From Hordeum vulgare subsp. vulgare (Eukaryota; Streptophyta; Magnoliopsida; Poales; Poaceae), in assembly GCF_904849725.1 (NCBI RefSeq), contig NC_058518.1:329986581-330050580 (forward strand): DNA of 64,000 bases, in the 5' to 3' direction. A program made the position numbers and the translations under genes. Below the pieces are notes generated by a model, which had not been told where the DNA came from, did not search any database, and worked only from the letters and a program-made list of their open reading frames with translations. Numbering within the stretch: the first letter of the stretch is position 1; each line of letters begins with the position of its first letter. This document shows positions 10,587 to 23,182 of the stretch, in pieces.

Positions 10587-13500
10587 TTATTTTTTTTATT
10601 TTGCCTTCTTGTGCACTTTTCCCTTTGGCTTGTTGTAGATTTTGCTTTGGTGTGCTTACACCATGGGGGGATTTTACTCCCCTAAAAACAGCATGTGGTG
10701 CATAGAGATTTTGCTAGTCTGTGAATACATGATGGTGTAGGCTTGTGCGGGTGTGTAGGTTTACTTGGTAGAAGAGCATGTGTGGGTTGTTTTGCATACA
10801 TGTAAGTATTGTGTCATGTATGTGTATGTGCACCTTGTGGGCTTTGCACTAGCCTAGTGTTGTGTGTGTGTGAGCAGCTCATCCTCTTGGTGATGAGTTG
10901 ATGCACTAGTGAGTGCAAGTGTGGTGATGTGTGTGTGTGGGTTCCCCCACATACCTTGTGTGCGTGTCCTATGTAGATGCTTTGGTGTTGTGAGTGTGAT
11001 GTTGGTGTGTGTGTGTCCACATACATGCCCAAAGCATGGAGGGCCTTGTTGAGCTCATGAGCATGCTTATATAGTAGGGATGTAGAATATATGGTGTGAA
11101 CTAGTGTGAGTGTCCTCAATATCATGTGTAGGTGTTTTTATTATGTTGTGCTTGATACATGTGATGGTGTGGTGGTGTGCCAAGGCACATGGGCATGAGG
11201 TCTACCCCTCATGTGCCCCATTGATGTAGAGGACATGTGCAAGAGCTTGTGTAGTTGTTGATCTAGTGATTTGCACATGTGATGATGCACTATTCAATAT
11301 ATGTGATTCTATGTAGGTTTTCTTTTTCTAGTTTGTGCCCTTTTGTTCTACATAAGTACATAGTTATTATATATGTTTTTGGGGTAGAATCATCCCAGGA
11401 ATCCATTGGTGAAGTCAGTTGTCCCTTTGGAACATTTCCTGGAGATGACAGATTTCAGATTTGTTCTATGTTTGGAGCTTGGTCTCATGAGTTGTGGTGA
11501 GCCCAAGATGTTGAATCCTTGTTGTGGCATTAGAGGGTGACCCCCTCTACCACTTGTTGCTTTTATTTCATGCTTAGGAATTCATATGTGCAAGTTGTGC
11601 TTAGTCAAAGTAAGCATGTGGCTGAAATTCTAGATTAGTGAAAATCTGTGATTTTCACTAAGTCTCAGAATCTGCTTATATTTTCTTCTCCTGTTGTTGA
11701 GATTGTGCAGGTCCATGTTTTGTGGTTCAGCCTTAGCTTTCAACTGGGAAGTTGTAGCTTCTGTGTTTGTCTAGCTCTCTGTAAATTTTCATTCAATTTG
11801 AAATCCTGTAGATATTGTTTTGGGTTCTGTCAAAATGCTTCAAAGCATAAATAGCTAGTGAGAATCTGGAATTTTCACTAAGTCCCTGAAAACTGATATT
11901 TTGGCCAGGTTAGCACGTGTGTACCTTTCTGTGTGAAACTCCTTTGCATTTTGTTTTTTCTTGTTCTTTTAGTACTCTTGGATAGCTATTGCCACATATC
12001 TTATTTGTCATGTTTGGGTGGATGTAGGTACTTTGCATGTAGCCCTCAAACTGCTATGATGCTGTTTATGACAGATTGTATAGTTTTGATGTTTTGATGA
12101 TTGTGAGTGCATAGTTGATGGTGTGGTGATATTCTTTGCACCACCGCATCCATGTTGGATTGTTTTATGTCTTGGCAACCTGGAAATACCGGAAGTATGC
12201 CATTGGAGGTGTTGTGATGTATTTGACACGTAGCACTTCATTTCTTGTTTCGTTGTTTCCCGTTGATAGCTCCGTTTGTAATGTTCTTTATATGATTTTG
12301 CATCGTTTTCACGTGGCGCATCTGATCATGTCATTCTCATGCATGTCAAGATAGCTTAGGGTGCAGTTCTATCCAGGAACTTGTATTTACTTCTCATGCT
12401 TGTGCCAGTGATAGAAATAGAGATGCATGTTCATTTTCATCTCATGCATCATGTGCTTGTTGCATCTTGAGGTGTTGTTGTTCATTGGATGCTATTTTTA
12501 TGTTGGGTAGCACCGCGATCGGAGAACGAGTACGTGGATTCGAGAGAGTACGTGCAGGACGAATAAGAGCAGTTCCAAGCTGAGGATATCACAGGCAAGA
12601 TGATATGACCTTGATTCCATCTCTAGACTTGTTATGCTAGATGACGTTTCCTTTGTCATATGCTCGCTGCCTACCACTGAAATAATTGCCTCCTGAATTG
12701 CCATGAAAACCCATACACTTATCCATTCCTAGCAAATCTTGAATGGCTAAGTAGGCTCTGCTCAGCTGCTAATGTTAGTGTTGCTAGCTGCACGTGCTTT
12801 GTCTCATGTGATAACATGAGTTTGATATCATTATGTTAAATCTGTTATTTAATTAATGCACCTATATACTTGGTAAATAACTGAAGGCATAGCCTTTTGC
12901 CGAGTGTTTTGTTTCGTTATTGCCGCCATAGTTACCGGCTGCCGGTGTTTGATTCCATAACCGATCGCTCCTAACACGTTTGGGGTTGTTATGGGGACCC
13001 CCTCGATAAATCGCGTAGTGTTAAGACTTGTGTGGCAGGATCCATCATTGGTTTTAATCTGCTAATCAATTAATAATAATCTGCATAGGGAATAGCTACC
13101 CCGAGGAATTTAATCAACAACCTAGGCCAGTGCTCCTCATGAGTGTTGGTCCAACCCAGAGCAGCTTATTACGCTCCCCGGGGCGACTCGATGTTTTTGC
13201 GTGGTAACCATCACTCATCCGGCGTGTCCTGAGACTGAGATACGCGGCTCTTATCAGGGTCATCGACACGTCAGGAGGTCCTGCTAGTCTTGTCTTACCT
13301 TAGCGAAATATCTTGCGTATAGGAATCCCGGTGAAGCTTTGGTTGTCCCCAGAGTTGAGGTTTTCCTCTAAGGAATCCGACGAGATCACGAGATTCGTGA
13401 TAGAGGATTACTTTGCGGCCCGTGTACGTTTGTGATGGACTAGTTGGAGCACCCCTACAGGGTTTAATCTTTCGGAAACCCGTGCCCACGGTTATGTGGC

Positions 13501-14771
13501 AACTTGGAATATTTGTTAACATCCGGTGATAGACAACTTTAACATAACAATAATAAAATTGCCAACTGTGTGCGTAACCGTGACTGTCCCCTTTGAAGAT
13601 CTCTTTTCGATCGGGAACACGGTGGGGTTATGATTGACGTAAGTAGGTGTTCAGGATCACTTAGTGATTAGATAACCATCGATCGCTAGTATATACCACC
13701 TTCATACAAGTTCTACGTAAGTTAGCCACTATAAAGCTTAGGGTGCTGCAACCTAAATACTCCACCTTCCCTACCTAATAACTTGACTAGTTCTGGCACC
13801 GAGGTCATAGATTGGTGAGTCCCCGTGGCTCACAGATTCCTTCACAACACCAACAAGTTCAGGTACCCCCGAGACAGGTGATCCCGACGGCACGCAGCTG
13901 GCGCGGCAGTACAATGAGGAGAACGACCATTTGTACGTGGACTATCCAGAAGATCGTGGTGTGGTCGTGATCGTGGGCAAGCATGCAGGGTAGCATAGTC
14001 ATTTCTCAGGTTTTGTAGTCCGTAGCGGAACTACCTTGTTTGGATGCGTGATGTAACTCTAATATATTTATGAGATGGCAGTTGAATCCCTTATTGTCAT
14101 TCTTCTATTATTATGTATGTCCTATGTTACCATGCTTGCGAAACGCTTAGATGCGCTTCTTTCCTATTCGGGGCCTCGTTCCCCAAATCGGAAAGGACCG
14201 CATCTTAGTCGTTACAAGGTTTAGCATATTTTGTGGTAGATTTGAGATGTGGTTTTTCTGTTTTGAGTAGGTGTGCAAATGGTGCAAATAGTTACAAAAT
14301 ATATCCAATAATTCTGTTTTGTAAATATCTAGTTGCTCCAAATATTCATATTATAATTTATTCAAATAGGACATAATTTATCATGACTAGGGGCATTTTT
14401 GTTTTGTTTTTAACCTCAACAGTTTTCTTTATGCTTTCTTTTCTTTCTATGGTCTTTTCTGTAATTGGAAAACCCCCCAGGGAATTAATTCCTATCTATC
14501 TGGTGCCACTAGTGGGCTTACTCCCACTAGCAGGACCATCTCCCCCCTCCTCTCTTTTCCTTCACAACCCAGATGCCTCCTTCTCCTGTAGACGCCGTCC
14601 TGTCCCGCCCCTTCCTCCGTCAGTTCTTCTTCAGAGATGCAGAGACAGAGCGACGGCAATAGACGCAGTCACGGACGTCGAGGCGCGTCCCTCACCCCTC
14701 CTCCTCCATAAAAAGACCCCCCCCCCCTTGGCGTCCGTGCAGCCTAGGGTCTCCCTCTCGCGCCGCCACCA

Positions 14772-16193
14772 TGATACGTCCATTTTGCATCATGTTTTCA
14801 TGTTCATATTTATCGCTTCTTGGGCTGTTATTTCACTTCACGGTACAATTGTTATGCATTTTCTCTCTTATTTGGCAAGGTTTACAAGAAGAGGGAGAAT
14901 GCCGGCAACTAGAATTCTGTCCTGAAAGTGGAGCAAAGTTGAGATACCTATTCTGCGCAACTCCAAACGCCGTAAAAATCAACGAGGATTTTTTTCCTGA
15001 TTTATCAAAAATACTGGGCCGAAGAAGTGCCAGAGGGGCACCAGAGGGGGTGGCCACAAGCCTGCACGGCACGGCCACCCCCCCAGGCCACGCCATGGGG
15101 GCTTGTGGGCACCCTGCTGGCCCACTTGCCCCCCTTTTCATCTATATGAAGGGTTTCGTCCAGGAAAAAATCAGAGAGGAGATTTTTCGTGGTTTCACCG
15201 CCACCACGAGGCGGAACTTGAGCAGAACCAATCTAGAGCTCCGGCAGGACGATCCTGTCGGGGAAACTTCCCTCCCGTAGGGGGAAATCGTCGCCATCGT
15301 CATCACCAACACTCCTCTCATCGGAGGGGACTCGTCACCATCAAAATCTTCATCAACACCATCTCTAGTCATTACCTCTCTAGTCATGAATATGTTCAGA
15401 TCCTTGATGCTACTCATTACCTCTCTAGTCATGAATATGATTATGCTTTGTGAGTAGTTACTTTTGTTCCTGAGGACATGGGATAAGTCATGCTAATCAT
15501 AGTCATGTGAATTTGGTATTCGTTCGGTATTTTGATATGTTGTATGTTGTTTTTCCTCTAGTGGTGTTATGTGAACGTCGACTACATAACACTTCACCAT
15601 TATTTGGGCCTAGAGGAAGGCATTGGGAAGTAGTAAGTAGATGATGGGTTGCTAGAGTGACAGAAGCTTAAACCCTAGTTTATGCGTTGCTTCGTAAGGG
15701 GCTGATTTGGATCCACTAATTTAATGCTATGGTTAGACTTTGTCTTAATTCTTCTTTCGTAGTTGCGGATGCTTGCGAGAGGGGTTAATCATACGTGGGA
15801 TGTTTGTCCAAGTAAGGGTAGTACCCAAGCGCCGGTCCACCCACATATCAAACTATCAAAGTAACGAACGCGAATCATATGAACATGATGAAAACTAGCA
15901 TGACAGAAATTCCCGTGTGTCCTCGGGAGCGTTTTTCCTCCTATAAGACTTTGTCCAGGCTTGTCCCTTGCTACAAAAGGGATTGGTCCCCTTTGCTGCA
16001 CCGTTGGTACTTTTGTTACTTGTTGCTTGCTACAAATCATCTCACCACACAATTACTTGTTACCGACAATTTCTGTGCTTGCAGATATTTCCTTGCTGAA
16101 AACCACTTATCAGATCCTTCTTTTCCTCGTTGGGTTCGACACTCTTACTTATAGAAAGGACTATGATTGATCCCCTATACTTGTGGGTCATCA
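14772..16193 (+). mobile_element. Athila-type solo LTR
   Basis: The 1422-bp unit begins TGATACGTCCATTTTGC and ends GGGTCATCA, flanked on both sides by CACCA (14767-14771 and 16194-16198). There is no PBS, PPT or coding region. It is the same family as the LTR at 3851-5249. The uninterrupted version of the target site is visible in copy A near 9750. Intra-element LTR recombination explains it. Confidence 0.95.
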
Positions 16194-16804
16194 CACCACC
16201 ATTCCCTCGCCTTCTCCCTCTCTGTCGACGAACTCAAGGTAAGGGGATCAGCTCCTCCGCGATGGACGAGAGATGAGGAGCTCCTCGCCGTCACGCCCGT
16301 ACCTCTTCTTCCCCTCCGACGCCTCGGCGAGCACGCGCGACCCTCCAGGAATCCATTCCCGCGGCTAGGACGTCAAGATCTGCTCTCTTCCTCTCCTCCA
16401 CGACGGTGGCTTTCTCCCCCGATGAGCTTCCTCGAGCGGCTACTTCCTGCTTCTTCCTCTACTTCCTCTTCGGCCGAAGCTTCCACCTCGTCCCATAGTT
16501 GAGGTAGAGCCATCTCCCCTTCCTCCGTGTCCCAGATCTCGAGTAACAGGCCATAGGATCGTCGGTGTTTCTTCTCTGTCACCGTTGCCGCCGCGTTACG
16601 TCGAGCCGTTGTTGCAGAGCCTCTCGGGCAGAGATAGGAGTAGAAATGGAACCGTGGGAACTCGTTTTCCCTTCCATCTAGGAGCCGTAGTTGGATTTGC
16701 AGTATATCGCCGGCGAGCATCGTCCCCTGTTCCGGCCACTGTCGAGCAGAGGAGTTGCTGAGAGGGGTTACTCAAAAGAGTAAACTCCCCTCTCCTGTTA
16801 AGCT

Positions 16805-17027
16805 CTGAAATAGTAGCGCAGTGGTAGGGTGGTTTTGGTGCTAGTTGGAGGTCGTGGATTCGATTCCCCCCCTCGGCACCCTTTTGCATTTTAATTCTAT
16901 CGACACAGTAGCTTAGGAGAGAGCACTTCCTACTCTCTTCTCTGTATCTGTCGAACCAGAGCATCTCAGCCCAGTGGCATTGTTGTAGTGTTGGATCCAG
17001 GAGGTCTAGGCTTCGATTCCTACCCCC
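16805..17027 (+). other. tRNA-like modules in giant LTR copy B
   Basis: This is the counterpart of 10362-10586. The first A box (TAGCGCAGTGGTAGG, 16814) is unchanged and its B box is changed to GATTCGATTCC. The second module keeps GCTTCGATTCC at 17010-17020. The same caveats apply: a relic promoter, not a tRNA gene. Confidence 0.45.
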
Positions 17028-20000
17028 TCCTGTTTTTTTCTTTTGCCTTCTTGTGCACTTTTCCCTTTGGCTTGTTGTAGATTTTGCAGTGGTGTGCTTA
17101 CACCATGGGGGAATTTTATCTCCCCTCAAAACAGCATGTGGTGCATAGAGATTTTGCTAGTTTGTGAATACATGCTGGTGTTGGCTTGTGTGGGTGTGTA
17201 GGTTTACTTGGTAGAAGAGCATGTGTGGGTTGTTTTGCATACATGTAAGTATTGTGTCATGTGTGTGTGTGTACCTTGTGGGCTTTGCACTAGCCTAGTG
17301 TTGTGTGTGTGTGAGCATCTCATCCTCTTGGTGATGAGTTGATGCACTAGTGAGTGAAAGTGTGGTGATGTGTGTGTGTGGGTTCCCCCACATACCTTGT
17401 GTGTGTGTCCTATGTAGATGCTTTGGTGTTGTGAGTGTGATGTTGGTGTGTGTGTGTCCACATACCTGCCCAAAGCATGAAGGGCCTTGTTGAGCTCATG
17501 AGCATGCTTATATAGTAGGGGTGTAGAATATATGGTGTCAACTAGTATGAGTGTCCTCAATATCATGTGTAGGTGTTTTTATTATGTTGTGCTTGATACA
17601 TGTGATGGTGTCGTGGTGTACCAAGTCACATGGGCATGAGGTCTACCCATCATGTGCCCCATTGATGTTGAGAACATGTGCAAGAGCTTGTGTAGTTGTT
17701 GATCTAGTGATTTGCACATGTGATGATGCACTATTCACTATATGTGATTCTATGTAGGTTTTATTTTCTAGTTTGTGCCCTTTTGTTCTATGCAAGTACA
17801 TAGTTATTATATATGTTTTTGGGGTAGAATAATCCCAGGAATCCATTGGTGAAGTTCGTTTTGCCTTTGGAACATTTCCTAGAGATGACAGATTTCAGAT
17901 TTGTTCTATGTTTGGCGCTTGGTCTCATGAGTTGTGGTGAGCCCAAGAGGTTGAATCCTTGTTGTGGCATTAGAGGGTGACCCCCTCTACCACTTGTTGC
18001 TTTTGTTTCATGCTTAGGAATTCATATGTGCAAGTTGTGCTTAGTCAAAGTAGGCATGTGGCTGAAATTCCAGATTAGTGGAAATCTTTGATTTTCACTC
18101 TGAGAATCTGCTTATATTTTCTTCTCCTCTTGTTGAGCTTGTGCAGGTCCATGTGTTGTGATTCAGCCTTAGCTTTCAACTGTGAAGTTGTAGCTTTTGT
18201 GTTTGTCTAGCTCTCTGTAAATTTTCATTCCATTTGGAGTTTTGTAGATATTTTTTTGGGTGCTGTCAAAATGCTTCAGAGCATTAACAGCTAGTGAGAA
18301 TCTGGAATTTTCACTAAGTCCGTGAAAACTGATATTTTTGGCCATGTTAGCATCTGTGTAACTTTCTATGTGAAACTCCTTTGCACTTTCGTTTTGCTTG
18401 TGCTTGTAGTACTCTTGGATAGCTAGTGCCACATATCTTATTTGTCATGTTTGGGTGGTTGTAGGTGCTTTGCATGTTATGGCAGATTATATAGTTTTTA
18501 TGATTTGATGATTGTGAGTGCATAGTTGATGGTGTTGTGATATTCTTTGCAACACCCCATCCATGTTGGTTTGTTTTATGTCTTGGCAACCTGGAAATAC
18601 CACAAGTATGCCATTGGAGGTGTTGTGATGTATTTGACACGTAGCACTTCATTTCTTGTTTCGTTGTTTCCCGTTGATCCGTAGCTCTGTTTGTAATGTT
18701 CTTTATATGCTTTTGCATCATTTTCACGTGGCGCATCTGATCATGTCATTCTCATGCATGTCAAGATATCTTAGGGTGCATTTCTGTCCAGGAACTTGTT
18801 TTTAGTTCTTATGCTTGTGCTAGTGATCGAAATAGAGATGCATGTTCATTTTCATCTCATGCATCATGTGCTTGTTGCATCTTGAGGTGCTGTTGTTCAT
18901 TGGATGCTATTTTTATGTTGGGTAGCACCGGGATCCGAGAACGAGTACGTGGATTCGGGAGAGTACGTGCAGGACGAACAAGAGCAGTTCCAAGCTGAGG
19001 AGATCACAAGCAAGATGATATGACCTTGATTCCATCTCTAGACTTGTTATGATAGATTACGTTTCCTTTGTCATATGCTCGCTGCCTACCACTGAAATAA
19101 TTGCCTCCTGAATTGCCATGAAAACCCATACACTTATCCCTTCCTAGCAAATCTTGAATGACTAAGTAGGCTCTACTCAGCTACTAATGTTAGTGTTGCT
19201 AGTTGCACGTGCTTTGTCTCATGTGATAACATGAGTTTGATATCATTATGTTAAATCTATTATTTAATTAATGCACCTATATACTTGGTAAATAACGGAA
19301 GGCCTTGTCTTTTGCCGGGTATTTTGTTCCCTTATTGCCGCCATAGTTATCGGCTACCGGTGTTTGATTCCATAACTGATCGCTCCTAACATGTTCGGGG
19401 TTGTTATGGGACCCCCTCGATAAATCGCGTTGTGTTAAGACTTGTCCGGCAGGACCCATCATTGGTTTTAATCTGTTAATCAATTAATAATAATCTGCAT
19501 AGGGTATAGCTACCCCAAGGAATTTAATCAACAACCCAGGCCAGTGCTCCTCATGAGTGTTGGTCCAACCCAGAGCAGCTTATTACACTCCCTGGGGCGA
19601 CTTGGTGTTTTGGCGTGGTAACCATCGCTCATCCGGCGTGTCCTGAGACTGAGATACGCGGCTCTTATCAGGGTCGTCGACACGTCGGGAGGTCCTGCTA
19701 GTCTTGTCTTACCTTAGCAAAATATCTTGCGTATAGGAATCCCGGTGAAGCTTTGGTTGTCCCCAGAGTTGAGGTTTTCCTCTAAGGAATCCGACGAGAT
19801 CACGAGATTCGTGATAGAGGATTACTTTGCGGCCCGTGTACGTTTGTGATGGACTAGTTGGAGCACCCCCGCGGTTATGTGTCAACTTGGAATATTTGTT
19901 AACACCCGGTGATAGACAACATAAACATAACTCTAATAAAATTGCCAACTGTGTGCGTAACCGTGACTGTCCCCTTCGAAGACCTCTCTTCATCGGGAAC

Positions 20001-20603
20001 ATGGTGGGGTTATGATTGACGTAAGTAGGTGTTCAGGATCACTTAGTGATCAGATAACCATCGATCGCTAGTATATACCACCTTCATACAAGTTCTACGT
20101 AAGTTAGCCACTATAAAGCTTAGGGTGCTGCAACCTAAATACTCCACCTTCCCTACCTAATAACATGACTAGTACTGGCACCGAGGTCATAGATTGGTGA
20201 GTCCCCGTGGCTCACAGATTCCTTCACAACACCAACAAGTTCAGGTACCCCCGAGACAGGTGATCCCGACGGCACGCAGCTGGCGTGGCAGTACGATGAG
20301 GAGAACGACCGCCTGTACGTGAACTATCCAGAAGACTGAGGCGTGGTCGTGATCGTGGGCAAGCATGCAGGGTAGCATAGTCATTTCTCATGTTTTGTAG
20401 TCCGTAGCGGAACTACCTTGTTTGGATGTGTGATGTAACTCTGATATATTTATGAGATGGCAGTTGAATCCCTTATTGTCATTCTTCTATTATTATGTAT
20501 GTGCTATGTTACCGTGCTTGTGAAACGCTTTGATGCGCTTCTTTCCTATTCGGGGCCTCGTTCCCCAAATCGGAAAGGACCGCATCTTAGTCGTTACAAC
20601 GAA

Positions 20604-23182
20604 TAAACCCAGACAGGTGACTCGAGATCAACCAACTATGTTGCATTTATTAATTCAACTCAACATATCCATCATCGTACCATTACGTTGACAATTATAA
20701 GTGCTACGATTACTTAACTACAAGATAATAATGATAGTCATGGCATGTGATCACACCATAGTACTAACATGTCAATGTTATTAACAATATTATTATTAGT
20801 ATGGTAATATGAAAACAAGACACGGCATTAGATAAAAAGTAATGCTAGCATCTGATATGGATGTCATAACAGGTGCATGCAAGGTGCATACTAACAAATG
20901 ATCTCAATGTACTACGATAACCACACAAGGTGCAAGCAAAGTCATCACGCAAGTCCAAAGCTCATGATAAGACGTTGGCTTGCCTAGGGGGTTCGACGAA
21001 TACGCCGGGAGGAAGCGCGATAAAATGCCGAAAAGATTTGCCGAAGAAGTTTCCTTCTCGGAGGGCTCAATTGGGGTTACGGTCGGAAGATACGGACGTT
21101 CATCCGTTAGGCAGAAATCAAATAAAAACTTACTCATTTATGCTCTTAACCAATGAACGTTTGCAATATAAAGGGTTCGGACGGCTGGGCTAAAACAGAA
21201 GGCGTATCTCATGGAATATGATTTCCTCAGGTGAAGGCGTACTCATGGAAATACGCTTCCACTTAAGATCCACAGGGCCGGGGTCAACGCAGCTCTCCGA
21301 CCGATAGGTGGGGCCAAGAGAAGGCGGGGCCTACTGGCAGGCAGCGTCTTCTGCTACCTCTCGCACCACCACAATCCAGAGGAGAGGCGCGCAGTGAGGG
21401 AGCACCGCATCCCTCGGGGTACGAGGCGGATGCGGGGAGGCACCGAGCCAGGCAAGGCATTGGCCGTGGCGGAGAATAGTTGCGGGCGATGGGGGGCTCA
21501 TGGCTAGAAGCCATCGGAGGAAAGGTGAAGGTGCGGGGGGCTTTCCAGAACATGGTGAAGCTGTTGGTGGTGGTAGGTTGGCGAGAGGAGCTCCGGCTCG
21601 TCCCAATTTAAGTGGTGGCTAAAGGTGACCGAGGCGGCAATGGGGGAACGAGGAGGGCTCCGGGAGCTTGAGGGAGGGGGTTGGGGCTCGATGGGGGCTG
21701 GAGAGGCTTGCTATTGAGGGGAGGGGCTCGGGGCAGGCTTAAATAGGCTCGAGAAGGTCCTTCGTGATAGCGTTCGAGGCTTCGGGGCGACGATCGGAGC
21801 TTTGGGACGGCGGCAGAGGTGACCACGGCTAGAGGACAAGGGAGAGAGGGCTCTAGAGTGTGCGCGAGTGCGGTGGGCAACTCGCCGGCACTCGAGGATG
21901 AGCTAGAACCCGCGGGAGGTGCGCTCCCGACGACTCCAAATCACAGGGCGCGATTTTGGTGTGCTCTGCACGTGGTCATCGCATGGCCACGACGTTGCCA
22001 CGCCCTGCTCGATGCCAAACCATGTCTGGGGTCTTCTCCATCCTTCCCTGGTTCGACTTCACCCCTCAAGAATGATATTGAAGCTCTAGTGTGACTACTC
22101 CTAAGTCAAACAACAACTAGCAGCCATGTGTTTATGTTGTGCAGTGGCCATCACAGTGCTTATCTTGGCATGAACTTGGGCAGGGGTTGATCATCTACTA
22201 GGGTGACTAACTTGGCAAAGTTTCAGCTCAAACAAGAAACTCTAGATGGTACTTCCTTTGCAATATGGCAAACTGGCCAGAAGTGAAAAAGATGATTCTA
22301 GGGTCAAATGGCTAGATGAAAATGGCCGAAATTTGGTGGAGACAAATAATTTAGGCATATGAAGGCACTTTAAAAATATCATATCATTTGCATAAGTGAA
22401 AATGGTACTTCCTTCAGAGTGATTCAATCTGGACACAGACTTGAGAAATTTACTGAGGAAGATTGGCTAGCTGAAATGGGCTGATTTTTGGTGTGACATG
22501 ATAATATATCATAATGTATCACCCTAGAAAAGTTAAGCCCAAGGAGAGCAAGGAATCAAGCACTTCCTTTGCAAACAGGAAATATGGACAAAAGTTGCAA
22601 AGGGATGTGGTGCTCAGAATTTGAATTGTGGAACTTGATGTTTTGATGGAATTGATGAAGATATGGATATGCGAAGCTCCCCGGATTATTTGGGATTTTG
22701 CCTAGCTACCAAAATGGTAGTTCCTTTGGAAAGGCCCCAAATTGAAATGTTGACTTTAAATAGAAAACTCAATTTCCACTATTTAATTATGGCCGATATT
22801 TTTATGAGAGCTTAATATGATCACCAAGAATATCTCCACAAGTTTTCAAGGCCTTTAGAGATGGATAGTTATTTTCCTCGATTTAATTCCTCAGAAAGGC
22901 GGAAAAGGAATTAATTCTAGATGAGAAATATTGCATATGACTTGGCAATATTTTTGCACATCTAGGGTTTATGAAGGAAGGAGGATCTGTGGAAACATTG
23001 GGAGGATTAACACGGAAAGGGAAATGATAGCTCCTTTGTAAACACAAAGGCAGGATTTCCAGTTCCAATATTTTGGAACTAGGATTTGAATGAGATTCGG
23101 GGTTTACTGACGGTGGGTTGGCTGGCACAAGAGCATGGGAAGGCACTGAGAGGTTGAGGATTGTCTGGATTCTCCTGGTCAC
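20604..23182 (-). repeat. Chromovirus LTR, piece 2 (middle)
   Basis: This continues the minus-strand LTR of 7703-8850 after the insertion. It has the same layout as other multi-kb LTRs in this window: a low-complexity AT part, a GC-rich block (21260-22060) that corresponds to the transcript leader, and an AT-rich U3-side part (22100-23180). Several open frames in the GC-rich block have no domain and look compositional. It is cut at 23182 by the element at 23183-27765. Confidence 0.7.

Larger units (their letters stand above)
8851..14216 (+). repeat. Complete giant LTR, copy A (5366 bp)
   Basis: The order is: AT-rich U3 (8851-9480); a likely promoter with CTATATATC near 9482; a G+C-rich leader with CCAGGTAAGG at about 9790 resembling a 5' splice site; two tRNA-like modules (10360-10590); a TG-rich stretch (10700-11300); a long non-coding body; and a terminal part with short peptide-coding remnants near 12510 and 13900. 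The leader and remnants suggest a transcript starting in the LTR and spliced across it, as in other multi-kb plant LTRs. No ORF here has a recognisable domain. Confidence 0.75.
8851..20598 (+). mobile_element. Solo LTR of a chromovirus-type element with internal tandem duplication
   Basis: The unit starts TGTAATTCCCC and ends CGTTACA, giving matching TGTAA/TTACA tips. It is flanked by ACGGA (8846-8850) and ACGAA (20599-20603), a 5-bp target duplication with one change. No gag-pol, PBS or PPT lies inside. It holds a complete LTR (8851-14216), then a second copy missing the first 355 bp or so (14217-20598) that itself carries an Athila solo LTR. I infer ordinary LTR-LTR recombination to a solo LTR, followed by duplication in place. 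Confidence 0.8.
14217..20598 (+). repeat. Giant LTR copy B, lacking its first ~355 bp, interrupted by a solo LTR
   Basis: The sequence restarts with AGGTTTAGCATATTTTGTGG, matching copy A from about 9207, and then follows copy A to the same CGTTACA end. Without the inserted solo LTR (14772-16193 plus one 5-bp duplication) it is about 4955 bp, against 5010 bp for the matching part of copy A. Differences are scattered substitutions and small indels, such as a roughly 33-bp segment near 13455 in A that is missing near 19870 in B. The join shares CAA with both parents, so a microhomology-type duplication fits. Confidence 0.8.

Noticed and set aside
10814..11125. His/Thr-rich minus-strand ORF (and its copy at 17204-17566)
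   Set aside because: Translation of TG-rich low-complexity DNA duplicated with the LTR.
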